This document shows, one piece after another, positions 44,125 through 53,013 of a DNA stretch of 64,000 nt. This stretch comes from Gemmatimonadota bacterium (lineage in GTDB: Bacteria > Gemmatimonadota > Gemmatimonadetes > Longimicrobiales > Gaopeijiaceae): contig JAJCZZ010000008.1 in assembly GCA_029262115.1 (NCBI GenBank), forward strand, positions 1-64,000. The letters are read 5' to 3'. Every line of letters begins with the position of its first letter. Position 1 is the stretch's first letter. A program made the position numbers and the translations under genes. The notes under the pieces are model-generated. The model was given only the letters and a program-made list of their open reading frames with translations. It was not told where the DNA came from and searched no databases.

Positions 44125-44730
44125 CTAAGGAATCCTTAGTGTGAACGGGTTCGACACCCGGTGCTCCAACGGAATCTGCGGCCCGAATGGAAGCGTGTCG
44201 GCGAAGGAGGAGAGCGCCTGTACCCAGTTGAGGCGGAACGTTGCCGAGTCGCGCGACCACTCGATCTGATTGAACGAGAGGTTCCCGTCGATTCCCGCCG
44301 CGAAGCGAAGGGTGTCCGCGTAGCTCGCGCCGCTCTCGATCACGATCGGGAGAGAGAGACATCCGTTCATCTCGGGCGACCAAGCCAGGCTCCACCGGTC
44401 GTCGTCGTACCGATCCAGCGACGGAGACACGTCCCCATTGCAGTTCACGACGTACACGGGGGCGCCGGTCCGGTTGGTGAACCGGTACGGGATGTCGGCG
44501 CGATAGTATGGGCCGTCCGCCAACGAGAGGGTGAAGCTGTCCGTATCCGTCTGAAGCATGAACCGTGAGTTGGGAAGCGCGTCGGGCGAGTTGACGGAGG
44601 GTGGGTCGCGATCCGCCTCGCTCCCTACGTCTTCGGGGTCATCAGCCGGCTGGGCACAAGCGACGGAGAGCAGGAGCGCAGACAGTGCAGCAGACCTCGA
44701 AATCGTCCCTCTCCCCACACGCCCCCCCAC
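44125..44730 (-). CDS. Hypothetical lipoprotein
   Basis: 201 aa from a GTG at 44730; a GTG at 44718 is equally possible. Signal peptide ending LSVAC (lipobox). The mature part begins with an acidic linker, then a beta-sandwich with ADIPYRFTNRTGAPVYVVNC and two Cys that may pair (NCNGD and NGCLSLP). It resembles small exported Ig-like or BsuPI-type domains; function not recognised. First seen of five consecutive minus-strand genes for small exported or NTF2-like proteins. Confidence 0.6.
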   Translation of the reverse strand: MGGRVGRGTISRSAALSALLLSVACAQPADDPEDVGSEADRDPPSVNSPDALPNSRFMLQTDTDSFTLSLADGPYYRADIPYRFTNRTGAPVYVVNCNGDVSPSLDRYDDDRWSLAWSPEMNGCLSLPIVIESGASYADTLRFAAGIDGNLSFNQIEWSRDSATFRLNWVQALSSFADTLPFGPQIPLEHRVSNPFTLRIP

Positions 44731-44742
44731 CGTTGGGATTCG

Positions 44743-45132
44743 CTACGCGCCTTCGAACGGTTCGAAGCTGGCGCTCATGCCGCCGCACTCCATGTACATC
44801 GTCCCGGATGGCACTCCGAACCAGCCGAAAAGCTGGACTTCAGCGCGGTATTGCTGAATCGGCTCGCGGCCGTCCATTGCCTGATCGGGGCAGTGCCCGG
44901 GTGCCAGCTCAACGGCTTCGACCCTCCGGGCCCGGTACCAGATCCGGTCGAAAGGATGGTCCAACATCGACCCGGATAACTCGTACGCTTCCCCCGCCAC
45001 CCAGAACTCCTGATCGGCCTCGAATCGGTCCAGGCCGTCGGCGACGAGCGCGTCGGGGGCACCCACCGCCAGGTACGGGAGCGACGTCAGGGTGAGGAGC
45101 GAAAGAGCGGCGGCGAGCACGGAAGTCTTCAT
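44743..45132 (-). CDS. Small exported hypothetical protein
   Basis: 129 aa from the ATG at 45132, preceded by AGAGGT. Signal peptide MKTSVLAAALSLLTLTSLPY. Two Cys in the mature chain (GHCPDQ and MECGGMS). No family recognised. It ends 12 bases before the next lipoprotein gene on the same strand. Confidence 0.55.
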   Translation of the reverse strand: MKTSVLAAALSLLTLTSLPYLAVGAPDALVADGLDRFEADQEFWVAGEAYELSGSMLDHPFDRIWYRARRVEAVELAPGHCPDQAMDGREPIQQYRAEVQLFGWFGVPSGTMYMECGGMSASFEPFEGA

Positions 45133-45236
45133 ACCTCTACTACAAAGCAAGTCCGGTGCCATGAAATCGGAATTCGCTTGCTGCTCGTCGGCCGCCACCG
45201 ACGCAGGGTCACGCTCAGCGCTCCAGTTGGGTCCGG

Positions 45237-46265
45237 CTACCGATTCCCATTGTCGATATCGGCGGAAATCCGCCAGGTTCCCTCGGACCCCCGGCGGAGC
45301 GTGAGCACGAATTTTCCGACGGGATCGTTCGTCCCGTAGGCGTATCCGCCGACGATCGTAGCCAGGTCACCGGAGCGTTCGACGCCGTACGCGAAAAGCC
45401 TCAGATTCCCACCGGTCGACGCGTAGGATTCACGGATCCGGCCATGCCCTCGAACGGGCTCGTGCCTCGGCCGCAGGACGAAGCCGTCCTCCGTGAACAG
45501 GGCGGTCAGCGCGTCCGGGTCACCGGCCGCCCACGCGACCTCGTAGGCGCGCAGGACGCGAGCCAGAGGGGCGGGAAGATCGATGGCGGTCGGGCCCTGG
45601 CCGCTCGCCGCCCGGCTCTCGGAGGGTTGGACCTCCGCGCCCCAAGGTAAGGGCGGCGGAGAAATCGGGTTCGCCAGGTCGAACTCCGCCCGGAACGACC
45701 GCTCCGTCCCCTCACGGCGGAGTGCGTACACGAACGACCCTCCGGGCACGAATGCCAGAGTCCACACGTTCGTGGAGGCGGCTGGGACCAGGCCCGCCGT
45801 GTATGCATCGGCTGGGAACTCCTGACGGTCGGCCGACCCCTCGCCTTGGGTCCCGCCGCCGTACAGAGTCACCGCGTCATGGGTGCCGTCATCGTGGCGA
45901 TGGTCGTGCGCCAGGTGCAGGCCGTCCTCCTCGATTCCGATGACCCATGTCCGCGATCGGTCGTCGCCGACGTGGAAGGGGATCCGGATTTCACTGCCCT
46001 CGCAGGACCGCACGTGCATGACCAGCCGGGCCGCTTCGAACGCCGGGTCAGGTGGCACGCTCTCGGTAACGCTGCCCTCGAATGCCTGTCCGCACAGCGT
46101 CCGTAGCGATTCGATGAACGCGGCCCGTGGGGACTCCGACGCGAGGCGTGAGTCGGAGGCGTCTTCATTTCGCTCGGGCGCTTCTCCGCCCGTGGGCCCG
46201 CAGCCGGCGACGGCGAACACGAAGCCGCATGCCGACAGGGCGAGCTTTCGAGCCCCCAGGCTCAC
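45237..46265 (-). CDS. Lipoprotein with C-terminal NTF2/SnoaL-like domain
   Basis: 342 aa from the GTG at 46265, overlapping the previous stop (GTGA). Lipobox VAGC at about 19-22. The C-terminal part, about 225-342, has a SnoaL/DUF4440 layout: VLRAYEVAWAAGDPDALTAL, FTEDGFVLRPRHEPVRGHG, IVGGYAYGTNDPVGKFVLTL and WRISADI. The N-terminal part is a separate beta domain with two Cys and a His-rich turn (HLAHDHRHDDGTH). DUF4440 domains bind small ligands or act as isomerases; substrate unknown. Confidence 0.7.
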   Translation of the reverse strand: MSLGARKLALSACGFVFAVAGCGPTGGEAPERNEDASDSRLASESPRAAFIESLRTLCGQAFEGSVTESVPPDPAFEAARLVMHVRSCEGSEIRIPFHVGDDRSRTWVIGIEEDGLHLAHDHRHDDGTHDAVTLYGGGTQGEGSADRQEFPADAYTAGLVPAASTNVWTLAFVPGGSFVYALRREGTERSFRAEFDLANPISPPPLPWGAEVQPSESRAASGQGPTAIDLPAPLARVLRAYEVAWAAGDPDALTALFTEDGFVLRPRHEPVRGHGRIRESYASTGGNLRLFAYGVERSGDLATIVGGYAYGTNDPVGKFVLTLRRGSEGTWRISADIDNGNR

Positions 46266-46777
46266 GGCCGCCGCTCGACCCGATCCGAGTAGAACCGGAG
46301 TTCACCGAGGAGGGAGAAGGTCGGGACGAACGCCTCTTCGTCCGGCTGCCCCGCCGGGAACTCGGCTTCGAAGACCGTGATCTCGTTTCCGTCGATGGTG
46401 CCGTAGTACATCGTGCCGGGGCCGGCCCGTGAGGACGCGATCGCGAAGGCCGCGTCCGTTGGAATGCCGAGATCCGCCCGGGTCTCCGCGGCAAGGACCT
46501 CGCATCCGCCAGCCTGCACGAGGAAAACCGGCTCCGGCCAACCGTTCACGTCGAGGTGGACGTCGGTCACGGGAGCCCCATTTCCTGCCGTTTCCGGAGA
46601 GCCACACCGAAGCTGTACGTCCGCTGGCGTCAAGAAGAGGGGGTTCGCCGAGGGCGCACCCACCGAATCCGTGAGCGCAGGATCTCCGCCCACCTCGTCG
46701 ACGTCGACCCGGTCGGCCCCGCACCCGATCGCTAGAGTGGCGAAAAAGGGGGTGACGGCCCTGAGCGCGTAGTTCAC
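46262..46777 (-). CDS. Hypothetical lipoprotein
   Basis: 171 aa from the GTG at 46777, which has GAGGA 8 nt upstream. Signal peptide ending LAIGC. The mature part is beta-rich with two Cys (RCGSPE and GGCEVLA) and the segment GTMYYGTIDGNEITVFEAEF. No family recognised. Coupled by GTGA to the NTF2-domain lipoprotein. Confidence 0.6.
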   Translation of the reverse strand: MNYALRAVTPFFATLAIGCGADRVDVDEVGGDPALTDSVGAPSANPLFLTPADVQLRCGSPETAGNGAPVTDVHLDVNGWPEPVFLVQAGGCEVLAAETRADLGIPTDAAFAIASSRAGPGTMYYGTIDGNEITVFEAEFPAGQPDEEAFVPTFSLLGELRFYSDRVERRP

Positions 46778-46858
46778 GATGCTATCCTCGGAGAGTCTGG
46801 CGAGACGAGCCGTACACGGAGGCAGCAAGACGGATGCCCGCGGGCCGCCACACCCACC

Positions 46859-47230
46859 CTACATCGCGTAGAAGAACTCCTCGCGCGTGATCTTACCGTC
46901 GTCGACCGTATAGACGGCGACTTCGGTCATCTGGAACCTCTGGCCGGCTTCCTTGTTCGTCGCGTCGAGCTCGAAGAGCACCGCGAATCGGTCGTCGCCA
47001 TGCGGGAACGGGCCCTTCACCGAGTTGCTGTGCACCTCGTGACTGTTCCCCCACCACTCCGTCTTCCCGCGAACCGCCTGCTTCCCGGACATCGTTCGCG
47101 GCATCGGGCCATCGGCCTCGGCAGCCTCCACCGAGACGACATCCTCTCCGTAGAGCTCATCGATGGCGTCGAGGTGCTTGCCTTCCGAACAAAGATCACA
47201 CAGACGCTGTCCCACTTCTGCTGCCGACAT
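46859..47230 (-). CDS. SnoaL/NTF2-like protein
   Basis: 123 aa from the ATG at 47230, with GGGAGGG upstream; no signal peptide. The sequence follows the NTF2 cone fold: AIDELYGEDVVSVEAAE, GKQAVRGKTEWWGNSHEVH, FAVLFELDATNKEAGQRF and VAVYTVDDGKITREEFFY. Proteins of this form are cyclases, isomerases or simple binding proteins. It lies downstream of tctA behind a small hairpin. Confidence 0.75.
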   Translation of the reverse strand: MSAAEVGQRLCDLCSEGKHLDAIDELYGEDVVSVEAAEADGPMPRTMSGKQAVRGKTEWWGNSHEVHSNSVKGPFPHGDDRFAVLFELDATNKEAGQRFQMTEVAVYTVDDGKITREEFFYAM

Positions 47231-47261
47231 TCTGCACCCTCCCCCACTCAGGTTCACGGAC

Positions 47262-47278
47262 GACGCTCCCGTAGCGTC
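47262..47278 (-). terminator. Possible terminator after tctA
   Basis: GACGCT (47262-47267), loop CCCGT, AGCGTC (47273-47278) is a perfect 6-bp stem about 97 bases past the tctA stop and 32 bases upstream of the NTF2-like start. No T-run. Confidence 0.35.
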
Positions 47279-47374
47279 CCTATCCTACGCCTGCGCGAAC
47301 CCCACGATTGCACTTCGCGTTCCCTTTGGCCGCAGTTGGAATGCGGTGGAACCGCGGCGGAACTGGACGGCGCA

Positions 47375-48877
47375 CTACCGCGTGGCCGATCCACGCGCCC
47401 CTCGGCGCGCCAGGATGGGGGGGATGGTCAGGCTCGCGATTGCCATGATCCAGAGCGTGATGGCCACCGGGCTGTCGAACAGAACGGCCCACTCGCCCCC
47501 GGAAAGCGCCATGGCCCGGCGGAGATTCTTCTCCATCAGCGGGCCGAGCACGAGCCCCAGGATGACCGGCGCCAGCGGGAAACGCAGTTTGCGCATCAGG
47601 TAACCGAGCACTCCGAACGCCGTCATCAGGACCAGGTCGAAGCCGCTCTGGTTGACCGCGTACACGGCTACAAACGAGAGCGCCGCCACGCCCGGGATCA
47701 GGAACCACTGCGGCAGGCGGAGTGCCCGCACGAAGACGCCGACGAGCGGCAGGTTGAGGAGCAGCAGGAAGACGTTGCCGACATACATCGACGCCGCCAG
47801 CCCCCAGAAGAGATCGGGTTCCTCCGTGATGAGCAGGGGCCCGGGCGTGATGCCGAGTCCCAGAAGCGCCCCGAGCAACACGGCCGTGGTGCCGCTTCCC
47901 GGGACGCCCAACGTCAGGAGCGGGATCATGGCGCCCGTGGCGGCTGCGTTGTTGGCTGCCTCCGGCGCCGCGACCCCACGGATGTCTCCCGTCCCGAAGG
48001 TCCCCTCCCGGTCGACGATCCGCTGCTCCGTCGAGTAGGCGAGGAACGACGCGATCGTCCCGCCCGCTCCCGGGAGCACCCCCACGAAGAAGCCGAGGAC
48101 GCTCCCGCGCAACATGGTCCAGAACATGTGGGCGAACTCGCGCGCGCTGATCATCACGCGCCCGTAGCCTTGCAGGGCCGCGGAGCCGGCACCGGTGCGC
48201 TCGAGCAATTGAAGCACCTCGCTCACCGCGAAGAGCCCGATCGTCACGACCACGAAGTCCATGCCGTCCAGAAGCTTGAGCTGCCCGAAGGTGTACCGGG
48301 GGATGGCACTGTTGGGGTCGAGGCCAACCGTAGCCAGAAGGAGTCCGAGCGCCGTGCTCGCCAGTCCGCGGAGCAAGCTGTCTCCCGCCAGACTGGACAG
48401 GGCCGAGAACGCGAAGATCATGAGCGCGAAGTACTCGGCCGGGCCGAAGCGGACGGCCCACTGCGCCAGTAACGGCGCGAAGAGGACGAGCCCGAAGATG
48501 GAGATCGTCCCCCCGAAGAACGAGGCGATCGCGGCGGTCGCGAGGGCCGGGCCGCCGCGCCCCTGCTTCGTCATCTCGTGACCGTCGAGCGCGGTGACCA
48601 CCGCCGACGCGGTGCCGGGCACGTTCAGCAGGATCGTGCTGATCGAGTTGCCGTACTGACTACCGTAGTAGATGCCCGACAGAAGGATCAACGCCGACTC
48701 CGGCGGAATGCCGGCCGCGAAGGTGATCGGGATCAGGATGGCGATGGCGTTGATGGGCCCGATGCCCGGCAGCATTCCCACGAACGTCCCGACCAGCACG
48801 CCCACGAAGGCGAGGCCCAGATTGATGGGCTGGAGCGCGACGGCAAAGCCGCCCATCAGGTGGCTCAGCGCGTCCAC
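47375..48877 (-). CDS. tctA: Tripartite tricarboxylate transporter, large membrane subunit TctA
   Basis: 500 aa from the GTG at 48877, the usual TctA length; the N-terminus DALSHLMGGFAVALQPINL aligns with family starts and the GTG lies within the tctB end. About twelve helices. Conserved glycine-rich signatures GMLPGIGPINAIAILIP near 35 and GVLPGAGGTIASFLAYS near 330. TctA is the channel for carboxylates delivered by the TctC binding protein, driven by the sodium or proton gradient. Confidence 0.95.
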   Translation of the reverse strand: MDALSHLMGGFAVALQPINLGLAFVGVLVGTFVGMLPGIGPINAIAILIPITFAAGIPPESALILLSGIYYGSQYGNSISTILLNVPGTASAVVTALDGHEMTKQGRGGPALATAAIASFFGGTISIFGLVLFAPLLAQWAVRFGPAEYFALMIFAFSALSSLAGDSLLRGLASTALGLLLATVGLDPNSAIPRYTFGQLKLLDGMDFVVVTIGLFAVSEVLQLLERTGAGSAALQGYGRVMISAREFAHMFWTMLRGSVLGFFVGVLPGAGGTIASFLAYSTEQRIVDREGTFGTGDIRGVAAPEAANNAAATGAMIPLLTLGVPGSGTTAVLLGALLGLGITPGPLLITEEPDLFWGLAASMYVGNVFLLLLNLPLVGVFVRALRLPQWFLIPGVAALSFVAVYAVNQSGFDLVLMTAFGVLGYLMRKLRFPLAPVILGLVLGPLMEKNLRRAMALSGGEWAVLFDSPVAITLWIMAIASLTIPPILARRGARGSATR

Positions 48878-49320
48878 AGGTCCCCGATCGGCAGAGGGAG
48901 TCCGAGTCCGTACACGAAGCCGAACCACATGGCGGTCGCCAGAGCGGCGGCGGCTCCGAACGCGTACCGCGGGCGGGCGCCGAAGAGCGTGGACAGTGTG
49001 CCCACGACGGCTGTTGTGGCCGTGAAGAAACCAAGGGGCGCGAGGGCACCGGCATACGCGAGGAACGCGGCGACGGAGCCCGCCATGCGCAGCAGGATCC
49101 GACGCTCGGGCCAGATCACGCCGTGCTGTGGCCGGAGCGCCAGGATGGTGCCGGCCAGGACGAAGATGGCGGCCGCAAGGAGCGGGAGCGCCTTGGGTCC
49201 GATCGGGTCGACCATGAAGAACACATCGAAGGTCATGGCTTCGGCGCCGGCGGCCAGGCCGGCGACGACGATAACCACGCCCGCGATGCGTTCGGAGCGT
49301 TCGGAGCGTCGGTCCTTCAC
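48865..49320 (-). CDS. tctB: Tripartite tricarboxylate transporter, small membrane subunit TctB
   Basis: 151 aa, four hydrophobic helices, GTG start overlapping the tctC stop (GTGA) and an end overlapping the tctA start. The segment VDPIGPKALPLLAAAIFVLAG with its central Gly/Pro is typical of TctB. It is the poorly conserved second membrane component of the TTT system. Confidence 0.9.
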   Translation of the reverse strand: MKDRRSERSERIAGVVIVVAGLAAGAEAMTFDVFFMVDPIGPKALPLLAAAIFVLAGTILALRPQHGVIWPERRILLRMAGSVAAFLAYAGALAPLGFFTATTAVVGTLSTLFGARPRYAFGAAAALATAMWFGFVYGLGLPLPIGDLWTR

Positions 49321-50297
49321 CGCGACAGTCCGATCTCGCGTGCCATTGTACGGAAGTCGAGAACCTGCTGGCGCACGAACGCGTCGAACTCCTCACCCAC
49401 CAGGAAAAACGGCTGGAGGCGATTGCGCTGCCGGGCTTCCGCCCACTCGGGGGACTGCCCGACGCGGCGCAGCGTCTCCACCCACTCGTCGTAGCGCTCG
49501 TCGCTGATGTCGCTCGGCACGAAGAAGCCCCGCCACGTGATCCAGTCGACGTCGATGCCCGACTCCCGGGCGGTCGGAACCTCGGCCAGGAAGCCCTCCA
49601 ACCTCTGAGGGGCGAGGACCGTGAGGACCCGCATGCGGCCCGCGCGCACCTGTCCCTCGACTTCGGACGCCTCTCCCGAGAAGATCTGGACGAAGCCGCC
49701 GAGCAGGGCGGTCATGGCCTCGCCACCCCCGTCGAAGGGCACGTAGCGGATCCGCCGTGGATCGATGCCTGCTCTCTGGACGAGGAGGAGCACCTTCATG
49801 TGGTCCTGGCCCGCCGCCGCGCTGCCACCGCTCACCACGATGACCCCCGGGTCTGCCCGCCAGTCGTCCATGAGCTCGCCCAGGTTGCTCCACGGCGCGT
49901 CCTCGGCCACGGCCAGCACGCCGTACTCGGCGCCGATGGCCCCGAGCCAGCGCACGTCGTCCTCGGTAAGGCCCCCGTAGATGTTCTGCGCGAGCAGGAG
50001 GGTGGTGCCGGGGCTCGCCGCGATGAGCACGTTCGGATCGCTGGCTCGACGTGTCACGGCGTGCGCGTAGGCCACGCCCCCACCCGCCCCTGGCATGTTG
50101 GTGGTCCGGACCAGTCCCGGCGAGAGATCGAGCTCCCGGAGGACGCGCCCCACCGAGCGGCACGTCATGTCCCATCCTCCGCCGGCGTTCGCCGGAGCGA
50201 TGCACTCCCAACCTCGGGAGGACTCCGGCTGCGTGCAGCCGGCGGCAAGGACGGCGAGGAGGCAGAGCGGGAGGAGGGCGCGAGGGAGGAGATCCAG
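49317..50297 (-). CDS. tctC: Tripartite tricarboxylate transporter substrate-binding protein TctC, lipoprotein
   Basis: 326 aa, family length. TctC fold signs: ECIAPANAGGGWDMTCR with the glycine-rich ligand loop, RTTNMPGAGGGVAYAHAV, IYGGLTEDDVRWLG and RYVPFDGGGEAMTALLGG. The signal peptide PRALLPLCLLAVLAAGC ends in a lipobox. No ATG, GTG or TTG is available in frame at a suitable place. The start is set at CTG 50297 (CTG-GAT-CTC), which is unusual and may instead be an upstream ATC or a sequence error. It binds a small carboxylate in the periplasm and hands it to TctAB. Confidence 0.85.
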   Translation of the reverse strand: MDLLPRALLPLCLLAVLAAGCTQPESSRGWECIAPANAGGGWDMTCRSVGRVLRELDLSPGLVRTTNMPGAGGGVAYAHAVTRRASDPNVLIAASPGTTLLLAQNIYGGLTEDDVRWLGAIGAEYGVLAVAEDAPWSNLGELMDDWRADPGVIVVSGGSAAAGQDHMKVLLLVQRAGIDPRRIRYVPFDGGGEAMTALLGGFVQIFSGEASEVEGQVRAGRMRVLTVLAPQRLEGFLAEVPTARESGIDVDWITWRGFFVPSDISDERYDEWVETLRRVGQSPEWAEARQRNRLQPFFLVGEEFDAFVRQQVLDFRTMAREIGLSR

Positions 50298-50440
50298 CGG
50301 GATGGAAGGGGTGGGCGTTGGAACTGCAGAGTTCGGCCGACCGATCGCGCTATGGACGCGACCCTTGGCGGGGCCTTGTTTCGTCCAACCCGGGGGGTGG
50401 GGTAGCGGTGGCGTGGACCGGCGGCAGCCCGCCCACGCGG

Positions 50441-51898
50441 TCAACGCACGCCCACCCAACCGCGTACCGAGTCGAACAGGCCCGGGGAGTCGTATGCGAC
50501 CCCGTCCTTCCAGACGATCGTCATGGTCCGCAGTGCCGACTCGTCCTGCGTCAGGTCGCCGCGCATCATCACGAGGTCGGCTCGCTTTCCGACTTCGATG
50601 GTGCCGATCTCCTCCGCCATCTCCAGATACTCCGCGCCGTTCTTCGTCGCGACCTCGATGGCCTGCTCCGTCGTCAGACCGATTTCCATCAGGAGTTGGA
50701 CGACGCGCTGGTTGGCGTAACCCGGCACGGCGTCGCCCGCGCCCGTCGGATCGGTGCCGACCACCAGGTGGCCGCCGCGGTCGTAGAACACTTTCTCCAT
50801 GTCCATATACCGGCGGAGGAGCTCGGCTGGGCGGCGTTGGCCGGCCGCCCCGCGAGCGACCGCGCCCATGACCGATTCCCGGAGTTGCGGCAACATGGCG
50901 GCCTGGGCCCCGGCAGGGGGCGGCGGACGGTCCGGTGCGCCCCGCTCGACCACCGTGAGGGTCGAGGTCAGAGCGACGCCCCGTTCGATCAACCTGTCGA
51001 CGACGTCCAGGAAGGGGCGGCCGGCCAGATCGAGCGCCATGTAGGAAGCGTCTCCGCCACGCACGCACTGATCCGGCTGTTTGCCCTCCACCCAGTCGGT
51101 CGCAGCGAAGAAGCCGTGTTCTAGATTGTCGATCCCGAGATCGGCGGCCTCGGCGTATGTGATCGAGCACAGGTGGCCCGTGACTTTGGCGCCCCTCGCG
51201 TGGGCGGCGTCGATGGCGGCCTTCAGGGTGGACCGGTCGATCAGGTTGTACGCCTTGAAGGACGTCACTCCCTGGTCCATCCAGAAGTTCACGTGGGCTC
51301 GCGCCTGCTCCGGAGTGGCCAGTTGGGGGAAGGAGCGGATGAAGCCGCCCGGGCCCTCCAGGTAGGGACCGGTCACGTCCATGTGCGGGCCGACGATCCG
51401 TCCCGCCTCGATGAGCCGCCGTGTGCTGAGGTCGGAGTACGGATCGACGCTACCCCCGGTCCGCATGGTGGTGACCCCGCCTGCCAGGTAGAGAGGCGGA
51501 AACGACTGCTCGTTCGTGTTGTACCGGGCCTGACCGGACGGATAGAACATATGCTCGTGCAGCATGACGAGGCCCGGGATGAGCGTGTGCCCGCGTCCGT
51601 CCACGACCTCGGCCCCGCTCGCCGGGCGGGTCGCTCCGGCGGGAGTCACGGCCACGATCCGTCCGGCCCGGATCTCGACTGTCATGTCGTGTCGTGCGGG
51701 AGCGCCGGTTCCGTCGACCAACACCACGTTGGTGATGACAAAGTGGTCGGCCTCGCTCGCGACGAACTCACGTACCTGCGGAGACAGATCGTCGAACGCC
51801 TGTGTCGTGGCCGGCCGTGGAGCCACGAGTGCGCCCATCACAAGTGCGGCGAGAGCAACGTGTCGGCGTGAGATCGGCGCCCCGCCCCTCCCTCTCAT
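50441..51898 (-). CDS. Exported amidohydrolase (imidazolonepropionase-like)
   Basis: 485 aa with a signal peptide (VALAALVMGALVAPRPATTQA). Amidohydrolase superfamily: LIPGLVMLHEHMFYPSG (HxH variant, HEH) near 118, FKAYNLIDRSTLKAAIDAA with the Lys region, GHLCSITYAEAADLGIDNLEHG with further His ligands near 240-258, and VVGTDPTGAGDAVPG with the catalytic Asp near 395. It probably hydrolyses a cyclic amide, ester or imidazolone-like compound in the periplasm. Its ATG overlaps the RidA stop (ATGA). Confidence 0.88.
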   Translation of the reverse strand: MRGRGGAPISRRHVALAALVMGALVAPRPATTQAFDDLSPQVREFVASEADHFVITNVVLVDGTGAPARHDMTVEIRAGRIVAVTPAGATRPASGAEVVDGRGHTLIPGLVMLHEHMFYPSGQARYNTNEQSFPPLYLAGGVTTMRTGGSVDPYSDLSTRRLIEAGRIVGPHMDVTGPYLEGPGGFIRSFPQLATPEQARAHVNFWMDQGVTSFKAYNLIDRSTLKAAIDAAHARGAKVTGHLCSITYAEAADLGIDNLEHGFFAATDWVEGKQPDQCVRGGDASYMALDLAGRPFLDVVDRLIERGVALTSTLTVVERGAPDRPPPPAGAQAAMLPQLRESVMGAVARGAAGQRRPAELLRRYMDMEKVFYDRGGHLVVGTDPTGAGDAVPGYANQRVVQLLMEIGLTTEQAIEVATKNGAEYLEMAEEIGTIEVGKRADLVMMRGDLTQDESALRTMTIVWKDGVAYDSPGLFDSVRGWVGVR

Positions 51899-52473
51899 CC
51901 GCGCACCTCCCAGAAGGTCTCCACCTCGACGGCCATGCCGCCGGGCAGCGACGACATCCCGACCGCGGCTCGCGTTCCCTTGCCGGCATCCTGTCCGAAG
52001 ACGTCGACCATCAGGTCGCTGAAGCCGTTGATCACCTGGGGATGGCTGGAGAAGTGGGGCGCGGCGTTGACCATTCCCAATGTGCGAACAAGACGGACGA
52101 CGTCGTCCAGGCTCCCGAGGGTGCTGCGCACCGTCGCGAGAATGTTCAGGCCCACCTGGCGGGCCGCCGCCCGACCTTCGTCGACCGAGAGGTTCTGCCC
52201 CACCTTCCCGAGGTGGGAGGGGGAGCCGTCCGGCAGGCGGGGGGTGTGGCCGGCCACGTAGAGGATCGATCCGACCCGAACCGCCGGGACATACGTCGCC
52301 ACCGGCGCGACCGGGGTGGCCAGTTCGATGCCCAACTCGCGCAGGCGGGCCTCGGGGCTGACCTGTCGATTCCAGAAAGCGGATCGGGCGGCCGTGAGCC
52401 TGCGTGGAAGCAGAAGCGCGGCGGCCGCCGCCGCGCTGCCGCCGAAGAAACCGCGTCGTGTGGGGTCGTGCAA
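51895..52473 (-). CDS. Tat-exported RidA-family protein (YjgF endoribonuclease-like subfamily)
   Basis: 192 aa from the TTG at 52473. GGAGG ends 9 nt before it, whereas the GTG at 52482 would touch that site. A twin-arginine signal TRRGFFGGSAAAAAALLLP is clear. The body matches the longer YjgF-like subfamily: YVPAVRVGSILYVAGHTP, GLNILATVRSTLGSLDDVVR, NGFSDLMVDVFG and KGTRAAVGMSSLP, the last containing the Arg equivalent to E. coli RidA Arg105. RidA deaminates reactive enamine/imine intermediates. Export by Tat is unusual for this family. First gene of the amidohydrolase-tctCBA operon. Confidence 0.88.
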   Translation of the reverse strand: MHDPTRRGFFGGSAAAAAALLLPRRLTAARSAFWNRQVSPEARLRELGIELATPVAPVATYVPAVRVGSILYVAGHTPRLPDGSPSHLGKVGQNLSVDEGRAAARQVGLNILATVRSTLGSLDDVVRLVRTLGMVNAAPHFSSHPQVINGFSDLMVDVFGQDAGKGTRAAVGMSSLPGGMAVEVETFWEVRG

Positions 52474-52575
52474 AGCGAGCACCTCCGAGAGTTGAGTCTG
52501 AACGGGCTCATTATCCCGGGGTCACGGGTACCTCCGCCAGAGCACGCCTCTTCCGAACGCCCCAGTGACGACACG

Positions 52576-53013
52576 ATGAACCCCACCTCGCCCGCGATCC
52601 GGGACCCGAGCGACGAGCCGCTCGCCCGTCGCGTCGGGCGCTGGGCATTGGCCCTCCTGTTCATCCTGGCCGGGATGAACCACTTCCTGAATCCGGACTT
52701 CTACGTCCGGATCATGCCGCCGTATCTGCCGTTTCACCGGGAGCTCGTGTGGATCAGTGGCGTGTTCGAGATCCTTGCGGGCGCGGGTCTCCTGGTCGAC
52801 CGGTGGCGCTCCGCCGCGGGGTGGGGGGTGATCCTGCTGTTGCTGGCGGTCTTTCCCGCCAATCTCCATATGGCGCTCAACCCGGACGACTTCGATTTCC
52901 CGGCGTGGGCACTCTACCTGCGTCTCCCCTTGCAGGCGGTGTTCATTGCGTGGGCGTGGTGGGCATCACGAAGTTCGACCAACCCCCGTCATCTCCAGGA
53001 GAAGCACCCGTGA
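52576..53013 (+). CDS. DoxX-family membrane protein
   Basis: 145 aa from the ATG at 52576. Four hydrophobic helices with the family segment LALLFILAGMNHFLNPDFYV near 25-45 and FEILAGAGLLVDRWR. DoxX-like proteins are small quinone-, thiol- or redox-linked membrane proteins with poorly defined roles. It opens the plus-strand operon and its stop overlaps the next GTG (GTGA). Confidence 0.8.
   Translation: MNPTSPAIRDPSDEPLARRVGRWALALLFILAGMNHFLNPDFYVRIMPPYLPFHRELVWISGVFEILAGAGLLVDRWRSAAGWGVILLLLAVFPANLHMALNPDDFDFPAWALYLRLPLQAVFIAWAWWASRSSTNPRHLQEKHP

Noticed and set aside
44111-44139. Two small inverted repeats (AGCTTAAAAGCT and CTAAGGAATCCTTAG) as terminators after mtgA
   Set aside because: Loops of 2 to 3 nt and short AT-rich stems make stable hairpins unlikely, and the second overlaps the neighbouring coding end.
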